This document shows, one piece after another, positions 38,142 through 49,130 of a DNA stretch of 64,000 nt (position 1 is its first letter; each line of letters starts with the position of its first letter). Position numbers and translations under genes: made by a program. The stretch lies in NCBI RefSeq assembly GCF_030815975.1, contig NZ_JAUSXL010000002.1, forward strand, positions 2,778,501 through 2,842,500, in the 5' to 3' direction. Below the pieces are notes generated by a model. That model did no database searches. It was not told the DNA's origin and saw only the letters and a list, made by a program, of their open reading frames with translations. The DNA comes from Variovorax paradoxus. GTDB lineage: Bacteria > Pseudomonadota > Gammaproteobacteria > Burkholderiales > Burkholderiaceae_C.

Positions 38142-39329
38142 TTACTTCGAAAGCATTCGCATCGCTTCTTCGAGGCCCCGTAGCGTGAGCGGGTACATGC
38201 GGTTGGACATGAGCTGCTGCATCACCGCGATGCTCTGGCGGTACTGCCACACGCCCTGCGGCTCGGGGTTGATCCAGGCGAACTTCGGAAAGGTGTGCGT
38301 GAGGCGCTGGATCCACTCGGCGCCCGCCTCCTCGTTGTTGTACTCGACGCTGCCGCCAGGCTGCAGGATCTCGTAGGGGCTCATGGTCGCATCGCCGACG
38401 AAGATGAGCTTGTAGTCCTTGTTGTACTTGCGCAGGATGTCCCAGGTCGCGAACTTCTCGGAGAAGCGGCGCTTGTTGTTCTTCCACATGAAGTCGTAGA
38501 CGCAGTTGTGGAAGTAGAAGAACTCCAGGTGCTTGAACTCGGTCTTCACGGCCGAGAACAGTTCCTCGACGCGCTGGATGTGTTCGTCCATGGTGCCGCC
38601 CACGTCCATCAGCAGCAGCACCTTGACGTTGTTGTGGCGCTCGGGCCGCATCTTGATGTCGAGGTAGCCCGCATTGGCCGCGGTGGAGTGGATGGTGTCG
38701 TCCAGGTCCAGCTCTTCCTCGTGGCCCTCGCGCGCGAACTTGCGCAGGCGGCGCAGCGCCACCTTGATGTTGCGCGTGCCGAGTTCCTGGCTGTCGTCGT
38801 AGTCCTTGTAGGCGCGCTGGTCCCACACCTTCACGGCGCTCTTGTTCTTGCCCGCGCCGCCGATGCGCACGCCCTGCGGGTTGTAGCCGCCGTGGCCGAA
38901 GGGCGAGGTGCCCCCGGTGCCGATCCACTTGCTGCCGCCCTCGTGGCGCTCCTTCTGCTCCTCGAAGCGCTTCTTGAGCGTTTCCATGAGCTCGTCCCAG
39001 CCCATCTTCTCGATCTTGGCCTTTTCCTCGGCCGTGAACTCGCGCTCCAGCGTCTTGCGCAGCCAGTCGAGCGGCACTTCCTTGGTGAAGTCGGCCAGCA
39101 TCTCCACGCCCTTGAAGTAGGCGGCAAAGGCGCGGTCGAACTTGTCGTAGTGCTTCTCGTCCTTGACCAGCGCGGTGCGCGAGAGGTAGTAGAAGTCGTC
39201 CAGGCCGAAGGCGCCGTCGGAGTTGGGTCCCACCACGTCGGCCTGCAGCGCCTCGAGCAGCGTGAGGTATTCCTTGACCGAGACCGGCAGCTTGGCCGAG
39301 CGCAGCGTGTAGAAGAAATCGATCAGCAT
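38142..39329 (-). CDS. CoxE-like vWA-domain protein
   Basis: The 395-residue cytoplasmic protein starts MLIDFFYTLRSAKLPVSVKEYLTLLEALQ, typical of CoxE-like vWA proteins that partner MoxR ATPases. The vWA metal site is degenerate (DVGGTMDEH near residue 242 in place of DxSxS). The C-terminal half contains EFFYFHNCVYDFMWKNN and LIFVGDATMSPYEI. The MoxR gene lies upstream on the same strand at 40223-41077, separated by two small genes. Such pairs act as chaperones in metal insertion or complex assembly; the client here is unknown. Confidence 0.85.
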   Translation of the reverse strand: MLIDFFYTLRSAKLPVSVKEYLTLLEALQADVVGPNSDGAFGLDDFYYLSRTALVKDEKHYDKFDRAFAAYFKGVEMLADFTKEVPLDWLRKTLEREFTAEEKAKIEKMGWDELMETLKKRFEEQKERHEGGSKWIGTGGTSPFGHGGYNPQGVRIGGAGKNKSAVKVWDQRAYKDYDDSQELGTRNIKVALRRLRKFAREGHEEELDLDDTIHSTAANAGYLDIKMRPERHNNVKVLLLMDVGGTMDEHIQRVEELFSAVKTEFKHLEFFYFHNCVYDFMWKNNKRRFSEKFATWDILRKYNKDYKLIFVGDATMSPYEILQPGGSVEYNNEEAGAEWIQRLTHTFPKFAWINPEPQGVWQYRQSIAVMQQLMSNRMYPLTLRGLEEAMRMLSK

Positions 39330-39353
39330 GGCGGGCTTTCCTTGAACTTCTCT

Positions 39354-39950
39354 TCAGCTTCGCGGCTTGTCGAGCAGATAGAGCAGATGGGCCTTCACCT
39401 CGGGCCACTCGCCCGAGCGCAGGCTGTACATGACGGTGTCGCGGATGGTGCCGTCGCGGCGCATGGCATGGCCGCGAATCACGCCGTCTTTCTTCGCGCC
39501 GAGCCGCTCGATGGCCTGCTGCGAAGCGAAGTTGAAATTGTCGGTGCGCCAGCCCACCACGTTGCAGCCGAGGGTATCGAAGGCGTGCGTCAGCATGAGC
39601 AGCTTGCAGGTGGTGTTGACGTGGGTGCGCTGGCAGCGCCGGGCATACCAGGTGTAGCCGATCTCCACGCGCTTCACGGCCGGCAGGATGTCGTGAAAGC
39701 TCGTGCTGCCGAGCACGGTGCCGGTGGCGGCCTCGGTCACGGCAAACGCAAAGCGGTGGCCGGCTTCGCGGCCCTGCAAGGCGGTTTCGATGTAGGCGCG
39801 GGTTTCGTGCGGCTCGGGCACCGAGGTGACGCGCAGCTTCCAGAGCTCGCCGTCGGCCGCGGCGGCGCGCAGGCCCTCTTCATGGCCGAGCGACAGCGGC
39901 ACCAGGGCCAGGTCGCGGGCCTTCAGCGTGACAGGTTCGACGAACGCCAT
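39354..39950 (-). CDS. GNAT family N-acetyltransferase (RimJ/RimL-like)
   Basis: The 198-residue protein fits the RimJ/RimL branch: VTLKARDLALVPLSLGHEEGL at the start, VLGSTSFHDI, the strand VEIGYTWY near residue 104, and NFNFASQQAIERLGAKKDGVIRGHAMRRDG near residue 137. It transfers acetyl from acetyl-CoA to an amino group; the substrate is unknown. An AGGGA site precedes the start. It sits between the MoxR and vWA genes, 24 bases before the latter. Confidence 0.87.
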   Translation of the reverse strand: MAFVEPVTLKARDLALVPLSLGHEEGLRAAAADGELWKLRVTSVPEPHETRAYIETALQGREAGHRFAFAVTEAATGTVLGSTSFHDILPAVKRVEIGYTWYARRCQRTHVNTTCKLLMLTHAFDTLGCNVVGWRTDNFNFASQQAIERLGAKKDGVIRGHAMRRDGTIRDTVMYSLRSGEWPEVKAHLLYLLDKPRS

Positions 39951-39974
39951 CTCAATTCCCTCAGCGATTGTTTT

Positions 39975-40226
39975 TCAGCCTCTGGGCTTGCCGTACTTGC
40001 GGTCGTACCAGGCACGCGCCAGCTGCACCCCGCCGCCACCGCCCACGCCGATCAGCACAATGCCGAAGATCTCGCGGTTGCCCCAGCCGTTGGGGCCGAA
40101 GGCATCCAGCCCCAGCTGGAGCCCGATCCAGCGGCCGAGCAGCGCACCCGCCACGAACAGCACGGCCTGGGCCACGCCCAGCTTGAGCAGCTGGCCGACG
40201 GGATGCGGCGCTTGCGGCTGGCTCAT
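39975..40226 (-). CDS. Small membrane protein, 83 aa, between moxR and GNAT genes
   Basis: The protein has two hydrophobic stretches (about residues 13-36 and 53-70), the second Gly-rich, and a basic C-terminus. Its start overlaps the stop of the MoxR gene by ATGA, implying translational coupling. No family is recognised. It may anchor or assist the MoxR/vWA complex, but that is inference. Confidence 0.7.
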   Translation of the reverse strand: MSQPQAPHPVGQLLKLGVAQAVLFVAGALLGRWIGLQLGLDAFGPNGWGNREIFGIVLIGVGGGGGVQLARAWYDRKYGKPRG

Positions 40227-41077
40227 CGGTTGTTGCGCTGCATGAAGACGAGCTTCTCGAACAGTGTGACGTCCTGTTCGTTCTTGAGCAGCGCGCCCAC
40301 CAGCGGCGGCACGGCCACCTTGTCGTCCTTGCTCTGCAGGGCTTCGAGCGGAATGTCCTCGGCCAGCAGCAGCTTGAGCCAGTCGAGCAGCTCGGAGGTG
40401 GAAGGCTTCTTCTTGAGGCCGGGGAGGTTGCGCACGTCGTAGAAGGTCTTCATCGCGGCCGTGAGCAGCTCCTGCTTGAGGCCGGGGAAGTGCACCGCCA
40501 CGATGCTCTTCATCGTTTCGGCATCGGGGAACTTGATGTAGTGGAAGAAGCAGCGGCGCAGGAAGGCATCGGGCAGTTCCTTCTCGTTGTTGGAGGTGAT
40601 GAACACCACCGGCCGGTGCCTGGCGCGGACGAGTTCGCGCGTTTCGTAGCAGTAGAACTCCATGCGGTCGATCTCGCGCAGCAGGTCGTTCGGGAATTCG
40701 ATGTCGGCCTTGTCGATCTCGTCGATGAGCAGCGCCACCGGCTGGTCGGCCGTGAAGGCCTGCCAGAGCACGCCCTTGACGATGTAGTTCTGGATGTCCT
40801 TGACGCGCTCGCCGCCGTCCACGTCCTTGAGCTGCGAGTCGCGCAGGCGGCTCACGGCGTCGTACTCATAGAGGCCCTGCTGCGCCTTGGTGGTCGACTT
40901 GATGTGCCATTGCAGCAGCGGCAGGCCGAGCGATTGCGCCACTTCCTCCGCCAGCATCGTCTTGCCCGTGCCGGGCTCGCCCTTGACGAGCAGCGGGCGC
41001 TTGAGCGTGATGGCGGCGTTGACGGCCAGCATCAGGTCCTGAGTGGCAACGTAGTTGTCTGAGCCCTTGAATTTCAT
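40223..41077 (-). CDS. MoxR-family AAA+ ATPase
   Basis: ATG 41077 is the natural start (MKFKGSDNYVATQDLMLAVNAAI); the frame is open much further upstream but that part is antisense to the cytochrome gene. The 284-residue ATPase shows Walker A GEPGTGKT at residues 33-40, Walker B LLIDEIDKAD near 116-125, sensor 1 FITSNNEKELPDAFLRRC and a C-terminal lid. Together with the vWA protein downstream it forms a MoxR-type chaperone pair. The gene is divergent from the cytochrome c gene. Confidence 0.9.
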   Translation of the reverse strand: MKFKGSDNYVATQDLMLAVNAAITLKRPLLVKGEPGTGKTMLAEEVAQSLGLPLLQWHIKSTTKAQQGLYEYDAVSRLRDSQLKDVDGGERVKDIQNYIVKGVLWQAFTADQPVALLIDEIDKADIEFPNDLLREIDRMEFYCYETRELVRARHRPVVFITSNNEKELPDAFLRRCFFHYIKFPDAETMKSIVAVHFPGLKQELLTAAMKTFYDVRNLPGLKKKPSTSELLDWLKLLLAEDIPLEALQSKDDKVAVPPLVGALLKNEQDVTLFEKLVFMQRNNR

Positions 41078-41185
41078 GAGTGAACGCGAGCAAGGTGGAG
41101 AAAGCGGGGTGGAGAAAAGAACACACTCGATTCGCTTCGCGCAGCCACTTGGGCGGCTTGAAGGGGTTCCCGGGGGACCCTTGCA

Positions 41186-41206
41186 TATAATCGAATGTTG
41201 ATTCGA
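41186..41206 (+). promoter_or_regulatory. -10 element and TCGAAT/ATTCGA dyad before the cytochrome gene
   Basis: A consensus TATAAT at 41186-41191 overlaps a perfect 6-base dyad, TCGAAT-GTTG-ATTCGA, at 41191-41206. I see no good -35 at the usual distance. The dyad would cover the transcription start, as a repressor site does. Confidence 0.5.
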
Positions 41207-41239
41207 AAAACTGTATCTCCACGAGATTGTGCGCGCAAA

Positions 41240-41932
41240 ATGAACAAGTTGTTGACCACGATGTTTGCCTTCGCTGTCGCTTGCGTGACGGTCTCGGCGC
41301 AAGCCCAGCAAGTCACGGGCAATGCCCAGGAGGGCGCCAAGAAGGTCGCCATGTGCGTGGGCTGCCACGGCATCGTCGGCTACCAGGCCAGCTTCCCGGA
41401 GATCCACAAGGTGCCGATGATTGCCGGCCAGAGCGCCAGCTACATCACCTCGGCCCTCACCGCCTACGAGGGCGGCGACCGCAAGCACCCCACCATGCGC
41501 GCGATTGCCGACACCCTGAAGGAGCAGGACATCGCCGACCTGGCCGCCTACTACAGCCAGCTGGGCCTGAAGGAAGGCGACGCACCCCCGGCCGCGCTCG
41601 CCAAGCCCATGCCCGAGAACGTGCTGGCCCTGGTCTCGCGCGACAAGGACAACAGCTGCACCAAGTGCCACGGCGCCAACTTCAACACGCCCAACGATGG
41701 CACGGTGCCCAAGCTGGCCGGCCAGCATGCCGACTACCTGTTCGTGGCGCTCAAGTCGTACCGCGTCAAGAACAACCTGCACCTGGGCCGTTCGAATGCG
41801 GTGATGGCGCAGCAGGTCGAGCCCAAGAAGTTCACCAACGCCGAACTGAAAACGCTCGCCAGCTACATCAGCTCGCTGCCCGGCGACCTCAAGACGGTGC
41901 CGGAGTCGCGCATCCACCGCGCCGCGCAATAA
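41240..41932 (+). CDS. Periplasmic dihaem cytochrome c (c4-like)
   Basis: ATG 41240 opens a signal peptide (MNKLLTTMFAFAVACVTVSAQA, cleaved near AQA-Q). The 230-residue protein has two c-type haem sites, C39-V-G-C42-H43 and C140-T-K-C143-H144, with distal Met candidates in VPMIAGQ and SNAVMAQQ. Two similar halves and this length fit the cytochrome c4 class, which passes electrons to terminal oxidases. It is monocistronic and followed by a strong terminator. Confidence 0.9.
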   Translation: MNKLLTTMFAFAVACVTVSAQAQQVTGNAQEGAKKVAMCVGCHGIVGYQASFPEIHKVPMIAGQSASYITSALTAYEGGDRKHPTMRAIADTLKEQDIADLAAYYSQLGLKEGDAPPAALAKPMPENVLALVSRDKDNSCTKCHGANFNTPNDGTVPKLAGQHADYLFVALKSYRVKNNLHLGRSNAVMAQQVEPKKFTNAELKTLASYISSLPGDLKTVPESRIHRAAQ

Positions 41933-41960
41933 GCAGACGCCGCGGCCGACCGGCCCCATG

Positions 41961-41986
41961 AAGAAAGCCCGCATCGCGGGCTTTCT
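41961..41986. terminator. Bidirectional terminator between cytochrome c and pcaG
   Basis: AAGAAAGCCCGC and GCGGGCTTTCTT form a perfect 12-base stem with a three-base loop. A T-rich tract follows on the plus strand and an A-rich stem base serves the minus strand. It separates two convergent genes. Confidence 0.85.
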
Positions 41987-42007
41987 TGTTTGCGGGACCG
42001 GGTTTCG

Positions 42008-42616
42008 TCAGACGTCGAAGAACACCGTCTCCTCGGGGCCCTGCATGCGGATGTCGAAGCGGTAGCTCACCGCGCCGCCTTGCTCCACGCGCTCGGCAAT
42101 CAGCGTGTGGCGGCGCTCGGCCGGCACGCTGGCCAGCACGGCGTCCTTGGCGTTGGCTTCGGCCTCGTCGCTGAAATACACGCGCGTGAAGGCATGCAGC
42201 AGCAGGCCGCGCATCAGCACGATCGCATTGATGTGCGGGGCTTCGCCCGGCGTTTCGGCACCCGGCTTCACGGTGTGGAACACGAAGCGGTTCTGCGCAT
42301 CGGTGCCCGTGCCGGCGCGGCCGAAGGCGCGAAAGCCGATCTCGCGCGCCTCGGCGGGCGTCTGCGGATAGCGGCCTTGGCCGTCGGGCTGGCTGATCTC
42401 GACCAGGGCGTCGCCAATGGGATTGCCGTCGCCGTCGATCACGCGGCCTTCGAGGCGGATGCGCTCGCCGGAGGCGTTGTCCAGCGCCACCACGGCGTCG
42501 AAGGGCTGGTCGAAGTCATAGCCGTACTGCGTGGCGGTGAGGCCATAGGCGAAGTAGGGGCCCACGGTCTGGGAGGGGGTCTGGCCGAAGTCGGCTTCCT
42601 GTGCGGTCATCAACAT
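42008..42616 (-). CDS. pcaG: Protocatechuate 3,4-dioxygenase alpha subunit
   Basis: The 202-residue subunit begins MLMTAQEADFGQTPSQTVGPYFAYGL, the conserved PcaG start, with RLEGRVIDGDGNPIGDALVEISQ and a C-terminal beta-sandwich ending ETVFFDV. It combines with PcaH to cleave protocatechuate between its hydroxyls, giving 3-carboxymuconate in the beta-ketoadipate pathway. The alpha subunit does not bind the iron. AAGGAG precedes the start, 20 bases after pcaH. Confidence 0.95.
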   Translation of the reverse strand: MLMTAQEADFGQTPSQTVGPYFAYGLTATQYGYDFDQPFDAVVALDNASGERIRLEGRVIDGDGNPIGDALVEISQPDGQGRYPQTPAEAREIGFRAFGRAGTGTDAQNRFVFHTVKPGAETPGEAPHINAIVLMRGLLLHAFTRVYFSDEAEANAKDAVLASVPAERRHTLIAERVEQGGAVSYRFDIRMQGPEETVFFDV

Positions 42617-42636
42617 GGTGTGTGTCTCCTTCTTGC

Positions 42637-43362
42637 TCAGCGGTTTTCGAATGGCGTTTCGTCCGCGCCGCGCAGCACGATGTCGAACTGGTAGCCCAGC
42701 GCGTAGCCTTCCTCGGTGATGTCGAGGCTGAAGTCGGCGATCAGCCGATTGCGGTAGCGCTCGGGCGTGCCGGTGATCATGGGGTCGTACTGCATCAGCG
42801 GGTCGCCGGGGAAATACATCTGCGTGACCAGGCGGCTCGCAAAGCTCTGGCCGAACAGCGACAAGTGGATGTGCTGCGGTCGCCAGGCGTTGGGGTGGTT
42901 GCCCCAGGGATAGGCGCCGGGCTTGATGGTGAGGAAGCGGTAGCGGCCCTCGCTGTCGGTCAGGCAGCGGCCCGCGCCCAGGAAGTTGGGGTCCAGCGGT
43001 GCGTCGTGCTGGTCGACCTTGTGCACGTAGCGGCCGGCGGCGTTGGCCTGCCAGAGCTCCACCAGCGTGTTGGCCACGGGGCGGCGGCGCTCGTCGAGCA
43101 CCTGGCCGGTGAGGATCATGCGTTCGCCCAGCGGCTCGCCGTTCTTGCGCGCATTGCGCGTCAGGTCGTGGTCGAGCGCGCCGATGCTGTCGTGGCCGTA
43201 GACCGGCTGCTGCAGCTCGCCCAGCGACGCTTTCAGCGGAACCAGGGGCTTCTGCGGGCCGCGCTTCACGGTCGACTTGTAGCCGGGGTAGATGTACGAG
43301 GGGTGGGCCTCCCAGTCGCGCGGGGTGAGGATGGCGGGGGAGGCCTGGGTTTTCGTCAACAT
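42637..43362 (-). CDS. pcaH: Protocatechuate 3,4-dioxygenase beta subunit
   Basis: The 241-residue catalytic subunit carries all four Fe(III) ligands: Y112 (GRYVHK), Y151 (GAYPWGN), H164 and H166 (QHIHLS). These match Tyr408, Tyr447, His460 and His462 of the Pseudomonas putida enzyme. It is the first gene of pcaHG. It is divergent from the LysR gene at 43505, which is probably its activator. No other pca genes lie in the window, so the rest of the pathway is encoded elsewhere. Confidence 0.95.
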   Translation of the reverse strand: MLTKTQASPAILTPRDWEAHPSYIYPGYKSTVKRGPQKPLVPLKASLGELQQPVYGHDSIGALDHDLTRNARKNGEPLGERMILTGQVLDERRRPVANTLVELWQANAAGRYVHKVDQHDAPLDPNFLGAGRCLTDSEGRYRFLTIKPGAYPWGNHPNAWRPQHIHLSLFGQSFASRLVTQMYFPGDPLMQYDPMITGTPERYRNRLIADFSLDITEEGYALGYQFDIVLRGADETPFENR

Positions 43363-43429
43363 GCCGTTGTCTCCTTGTCGTGGGACGAATCGAAATCTGG
43401 AAGCCGAACTTTAGAAGCCGCATTCGATG

Positions 43430-43459
43430 ATGTAAATTGAAGATTGGTCTGTTTTACAT
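43430..43459. promoter_or_regulatory. ATGTAAA/TTTACAT dyad in the pcaH-pcaQ promoter
   Basis: The 7-base arms lie 16 bases apart between pcaH and its LysR gene, in locally AT-rich DNA. Position and symmetry suggest a LysR-type activator site for pcaHG. Confidence 0.45.
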
Positions 43460-43504
43460 AACCCACAGTAATTGAAAACTCCAGCCGATCTTCGCCAGGA
43501 CTTT

Positions 43505-44470
43505 GTGCGCAACGTGCAGCTGCGCCACCTGCGCTGCCTTGTCGCGGTGGCGCAGGAGCGCCATCTCGCGCGCGCTGCGGAGCGGCTGTCGCTGAGCCAG
43601 CCGGCGGTGTCCAAGACGCTGGCCGAACTGGAGGCCATCGTCGGGGCGCGCCTGGTCGAACGCGGCAATGCCGGGCGGCGCGGCGTGCAGGGGCTCGCAC
43701 CGGCCGGCGAGCAGCTGCTGGCCCATGCCCTGCGCGTGCTCGAGGCCATCGACGCCAGCGCGCAGGCGGTGGCGCCGGCCTCCGGCGAGCGCGTCGAGCG
43801 GCTGCGCATCGGCGCGCTGCCGAGCGTGGCGCCGGCGCTGCTGCCGCTCGCGCTCGCGCGCTTTCGCGAGCGCTGGCCTTCGGTGCAGCTGGTGGTGAAG
43901 AGTGCGGCCAACCCGGTGCTGCTCGACGAGCTGCGCGCCGGCGAGCTCGACCTGGTGCTGGGCCGCATCAGCGATCCGCGGCTGATGGGCGGGCTCAGCT
44001 TCGAGCTGCTCTACACCGAGCCGCTGGTGTTTGCCGTGCGCGCGGGCCATCCGCTGGCGGCGCGGTCCACGCGGGCGGTGTCGGTGCAGGCGGTGCTGGA
44101 CTTTCCGCTGGTGGTGTACGGCGAGGGCACCATCCCGCGCCACAACACCGAAAGCTTTCTGTCGGCGCGCGGCCTGGCGCTGCCGGCCCACGCACTGCAG
44201 ACGCTCGACGTTGCGGTGGCGCGCGGCCTGCTGGCGGTTTCCGACGCCGTCTGGATCACCCCGCTTGGCGCCGCGCGCGGCGAATTGGCCGACCAGCGCC
44301 TGGTCCGCCTGCGCATCGAAACCGCCGGCACCGACGAGCCCGTGGGCCTGCTGCTGCGCAGCGATGCCGAACCCTCGGCGCTGCGCGGCGCCATGGCCGC
44401 GCTGCTGCGCGAAGGCGCGAAGCAGCAGGGCGCACCTCCAACCCGATCCCCAAAAAAGCCGCAGGCTTGA
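43505..44470 (+). CDS. pcaQ: LysR family regulator of protocatechuate catabolism (PcaQ type)
   Basis: The frame is open to TTG 43472. GTG 43505 is preferred because AGGA lies 5 bases upstream and the N-terminus (RNVQLRHLRCLVAVAQERHLARAAERLSLSQPAVSKTLAELE) then has normal spacing to the HTH. The product is 321 residues. The effector domain shows RIGALPSVAPALLPLALARFRERWPSVQL and NTESFLSARGLALP, features of PcaQ. Divergence from pcaHG is the classic arrangement. The exact start is uncertain. Confidence 0.85.
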   Translation: MRNVQLRHLRCLVAVAQERHLARAAERLSLSQPAVSKTLAELEAIVGARLVERGNAGRRGVQGLAPAGEQLLAHALRVLEAIDASAQAVAPASGERVERLRIGALPSVAPALLPLALARFRERWPSVQLVVKSAANPVLLDELRAGELDLVLGRISDPRLMGGLSFELLYTEPLVFAVRAGHPLAARSTRAVSVQAVLDFPLVVYGEGTIPRHNTESFLSARGLALPAHALQTLDVAVARGLLAVSDAVWITPLGAARGELADQRLVRLRIETAGTDEPVGLLLRSDAEPSALRGAMAALLREGAKQQGAPPTRSPKKPQA

Positions 44471-44481
44471 TCCATTCGCGA

Positions 44482-44565
44482 AACACCGTGGAACCGGCTC
44501 CGCCGGGCCACCGGTGTTGCCCCCGGTAGGGGGTAGGAGTAGCGACACGAAGTGCGCGAAGCCTG
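44482..44565 (-). repeat. Dispersed repeat, copy 2 (inverted copy of 20951)
   Basis: Bases 44482-44524 are the exact reverse complement of 20989-21031. The flank (GGGGGTAGGAGTAGCGACACGAAGTG) is partly shared. It lies 12 bases after the pcaQ stop and before the DUF1841 stop, in non-coding DNA. Confidence 0.75.
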
Positions 44566-44575
44566 GGGGCGAGCC

Positions 44576-45007
44576 TTATCTAGTCGCGCGGCGCTGCACG
44601 CAGGCCACGTAGCCGTCGCCATCCGGCGCGCGGCCGGCGCGCTGGCTCTCCCACATCATCTGCCCCAGGCACTCCATGGCTTCGTGATGCGCATCGAGCA
44701 GCGAGCCGCGGCGCGCGGCCAGCAACTCGACGGCCTGCCGGATTCCGCGCGGCTGGTCGATCGAGCATTGCTCGCTGATCGAAAGATGCATCGACAGATG
44801 CAGGAACGGGTTCTCGCGGCCGCTCGAACCGTCGTACACGCGCGCCACCGCGGCGCCGGCGTCGGCCAGGTCCTCGTGGTATTCGGGATGCGCGTCGATC
44901 CATCCGGCGGCAATCGTCTCGAGCGCTTCCATCGGCAAGCCTTGCCGGTGCTTTGCGTACACGTCGCAAAAGAAGCGGCGCACGTCTTCCTGGGAGGGAT
45001 TGAACAT
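44576..45007 (-). CDS. DUF1841 family protein
   Basis: The 143-residue protein (MFNPSQEDVRRFFCDVYAKHRQGLPMEALE) matches the DUF1841 family found widely in Beta- and Gammaproteobacteria. It contains HPEYHEDL, NPFLHLSMHLSISEQ and HHEAMECLGQMMWESQRAG, with several conserved His that could bind a metal. It is cytoplasmic with no known function and is monocistronic. Confidence 0.88.
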   Translation of the reverse strand: MFNPSQEDVRRFFCDVYAKHRQGLPMEALETIAAGWIDAHPEYHEDLADAGAAVARVYDGSSGRENPFLHLSMHLSISEQCSIDQPRGIRQAVELLAARRGSLLDAHHEAMECLGQMMWESQRAGRAPDGDGYVACVQRRATR

Positions 45008-45105
45008 ATCTGTATGGAGAACAAAAAAGAAGGGAGGAGAGGCGAGGAAATCGGTGTGTCCGCTGCTTCGAAATGCGCTCGATGTTCCGGTAGCGGGACG
45101 TTACA

Positions 45106-45119
45106 TCGTTACGTAACGA
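45106..45119. promoter_or_regulatory. Candidate enhancer (upstream activator) palindrome for sigma-54 activation
   Basis: TCGTTACGTAACGA is a perfect 14-base palindrome about 127 bases upstream of the -24 element at 45247, a typical distance for an enhancer-binding site. A further GTTAC copy lies just before it. Binding by the activator at 57242 is inferred. Confidence 0.5.
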
Positions 45120-45245
45120 AGCGCCAAAAGAGCCCTGCAAGCGCTGTTTTCGGCGCTCGCATGCGCACCGCGTTTCAGAAAAATATTCATAGGAATCAAT
45201 AGCTTGCGTCGATGGCAGGTCCGCGGCCCCAAAGAGTTTGCAGCG

Positions 45246-45262
45246 CGGCACGCTAGTTGCCC
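45246..45262 (+). promoter_or_regulatory. Sigma-54 (-24/-12) promoter of the repeat-protein gene
   Basis: CGGCACG-CTAG-TTGC matches the RpoN consensus TGGCACG-N4-TTGC at all but one listed position. GG at 45247-45248 and GC at 45259-45260 have the required 10-base spacing. Transcription would start near 45272, 23 bases before the ATG at 45295. Confidence 0.75.
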
Positions 45263-45294
45263 CTGTACATGCATCTTTTGTCACAGAGGCCGTC

Positions 45295-48471
<3,177 letters not shown>

Positions 48472-48510
48472 GAAACAAGAGCAGTAGAGGAGAAGAAAAA
48501 CGACGCAACA

Positions 48511-48536
48511 GGGCCAGGCCGCCACCGGCCTGGCCC
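48511..48536 (+). other. Intercistronic stem-loop after the repeat-protein gene
   Basis: GGGCCAGGCCG and CGGCCTGGCCC form a perfect 11-base stem with a four-base loop (CCAC). No T-run follows; the ribosome site of the lipoprotein gene begins 4 bases later. It may protect the upstream message or lower read-through. Confidence 0.6.
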
Positions 48537-48551
48537 GCGAAAGGAATTGAT

Positions 48552-49052
48552 ATGAAGAACAGCAGCTACCGGATACTGACCATCGTCGCCCTCGCAGCAA
48601 GCCTTGCCGCTTGCGGGACGGCGACCAAGAGCGGACGCGAAGACGCGACCTACTACTACTCGAACAAGGCCGCGGTGGCAAAGGTGGAACCACCCCCGCC
48701 CGCACCGGTGCAGAACGGCCCCGTCGCGCTGAAGATCGTGTACTTCGACTTCGACAAATACGACGTCAAGCCGCAGTACCGCAACGTGGTGGAAGCGCAC
48801 GCGGGCTATCTCAGGAACCGACCCGCCGGCAAGGTGGTGATCGAGGGCCACACCGACTCGCGCGGCGGCCGCGAATACAACCTCGCGCTGGGCCAGCGCC
48901 GGGCCGAATCCGTGCAGCGCGCGCTCACGCAGCTTGGCGTGCCGGGCGAGCGCATCGAGGCCGTCAGCTGGGGCATTGAAAAACCCGCATCGCTCGAAAC
49001 TACCGAGGAGGGCTATCAGCTCAATCGCCGAGCCGAATTCAGCTACCGCTGA
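48552..49052 (+). CDS. Pal/OmpA-family outer-membrane lipoprotein
   Basis: The 166-residue precursor has a lipoprotein signal ending LAAC (lipidated Cys21), a short linker with PPPPAP, and an OmpA-C peptidoglycan-binding domain (residues about 60-166) with the motif IEGHTDSRGGREYNLALGQRRAESVQRAL. It should sit in the outer membrane and grip peptidoglycan through the Asp/Arg pair of that motif. It follows the repeat protein after 80 bases (AAAGGAA site) and probably supports or anchors the secretion system. Housekeeping Pal normally neighbours tolB, absent here. Confidence 0.88.
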   Translation: MKNSSYRILTIVALAASLAACGTATKSGREDATYYYSNKAAVAKVEPPPPAPVQNGPVALKIVYFDFDKYDVKPQYRNVVEAHAGYLRNRPAGKVVIEGHTDSRGGREYNLALGQRRAESVQRALTQLGVPGERIEAVSWGIEKPASLETTEEGYQLNRRAEFSYR

Positions 49053-49130
49053 AATACGGAGAAACGCGATGCCTTCGATGGGAGTTCCCGGTCCGGGTGA
49101 GACCGGCCTCCCGCATTCGACTGGGGCCGA

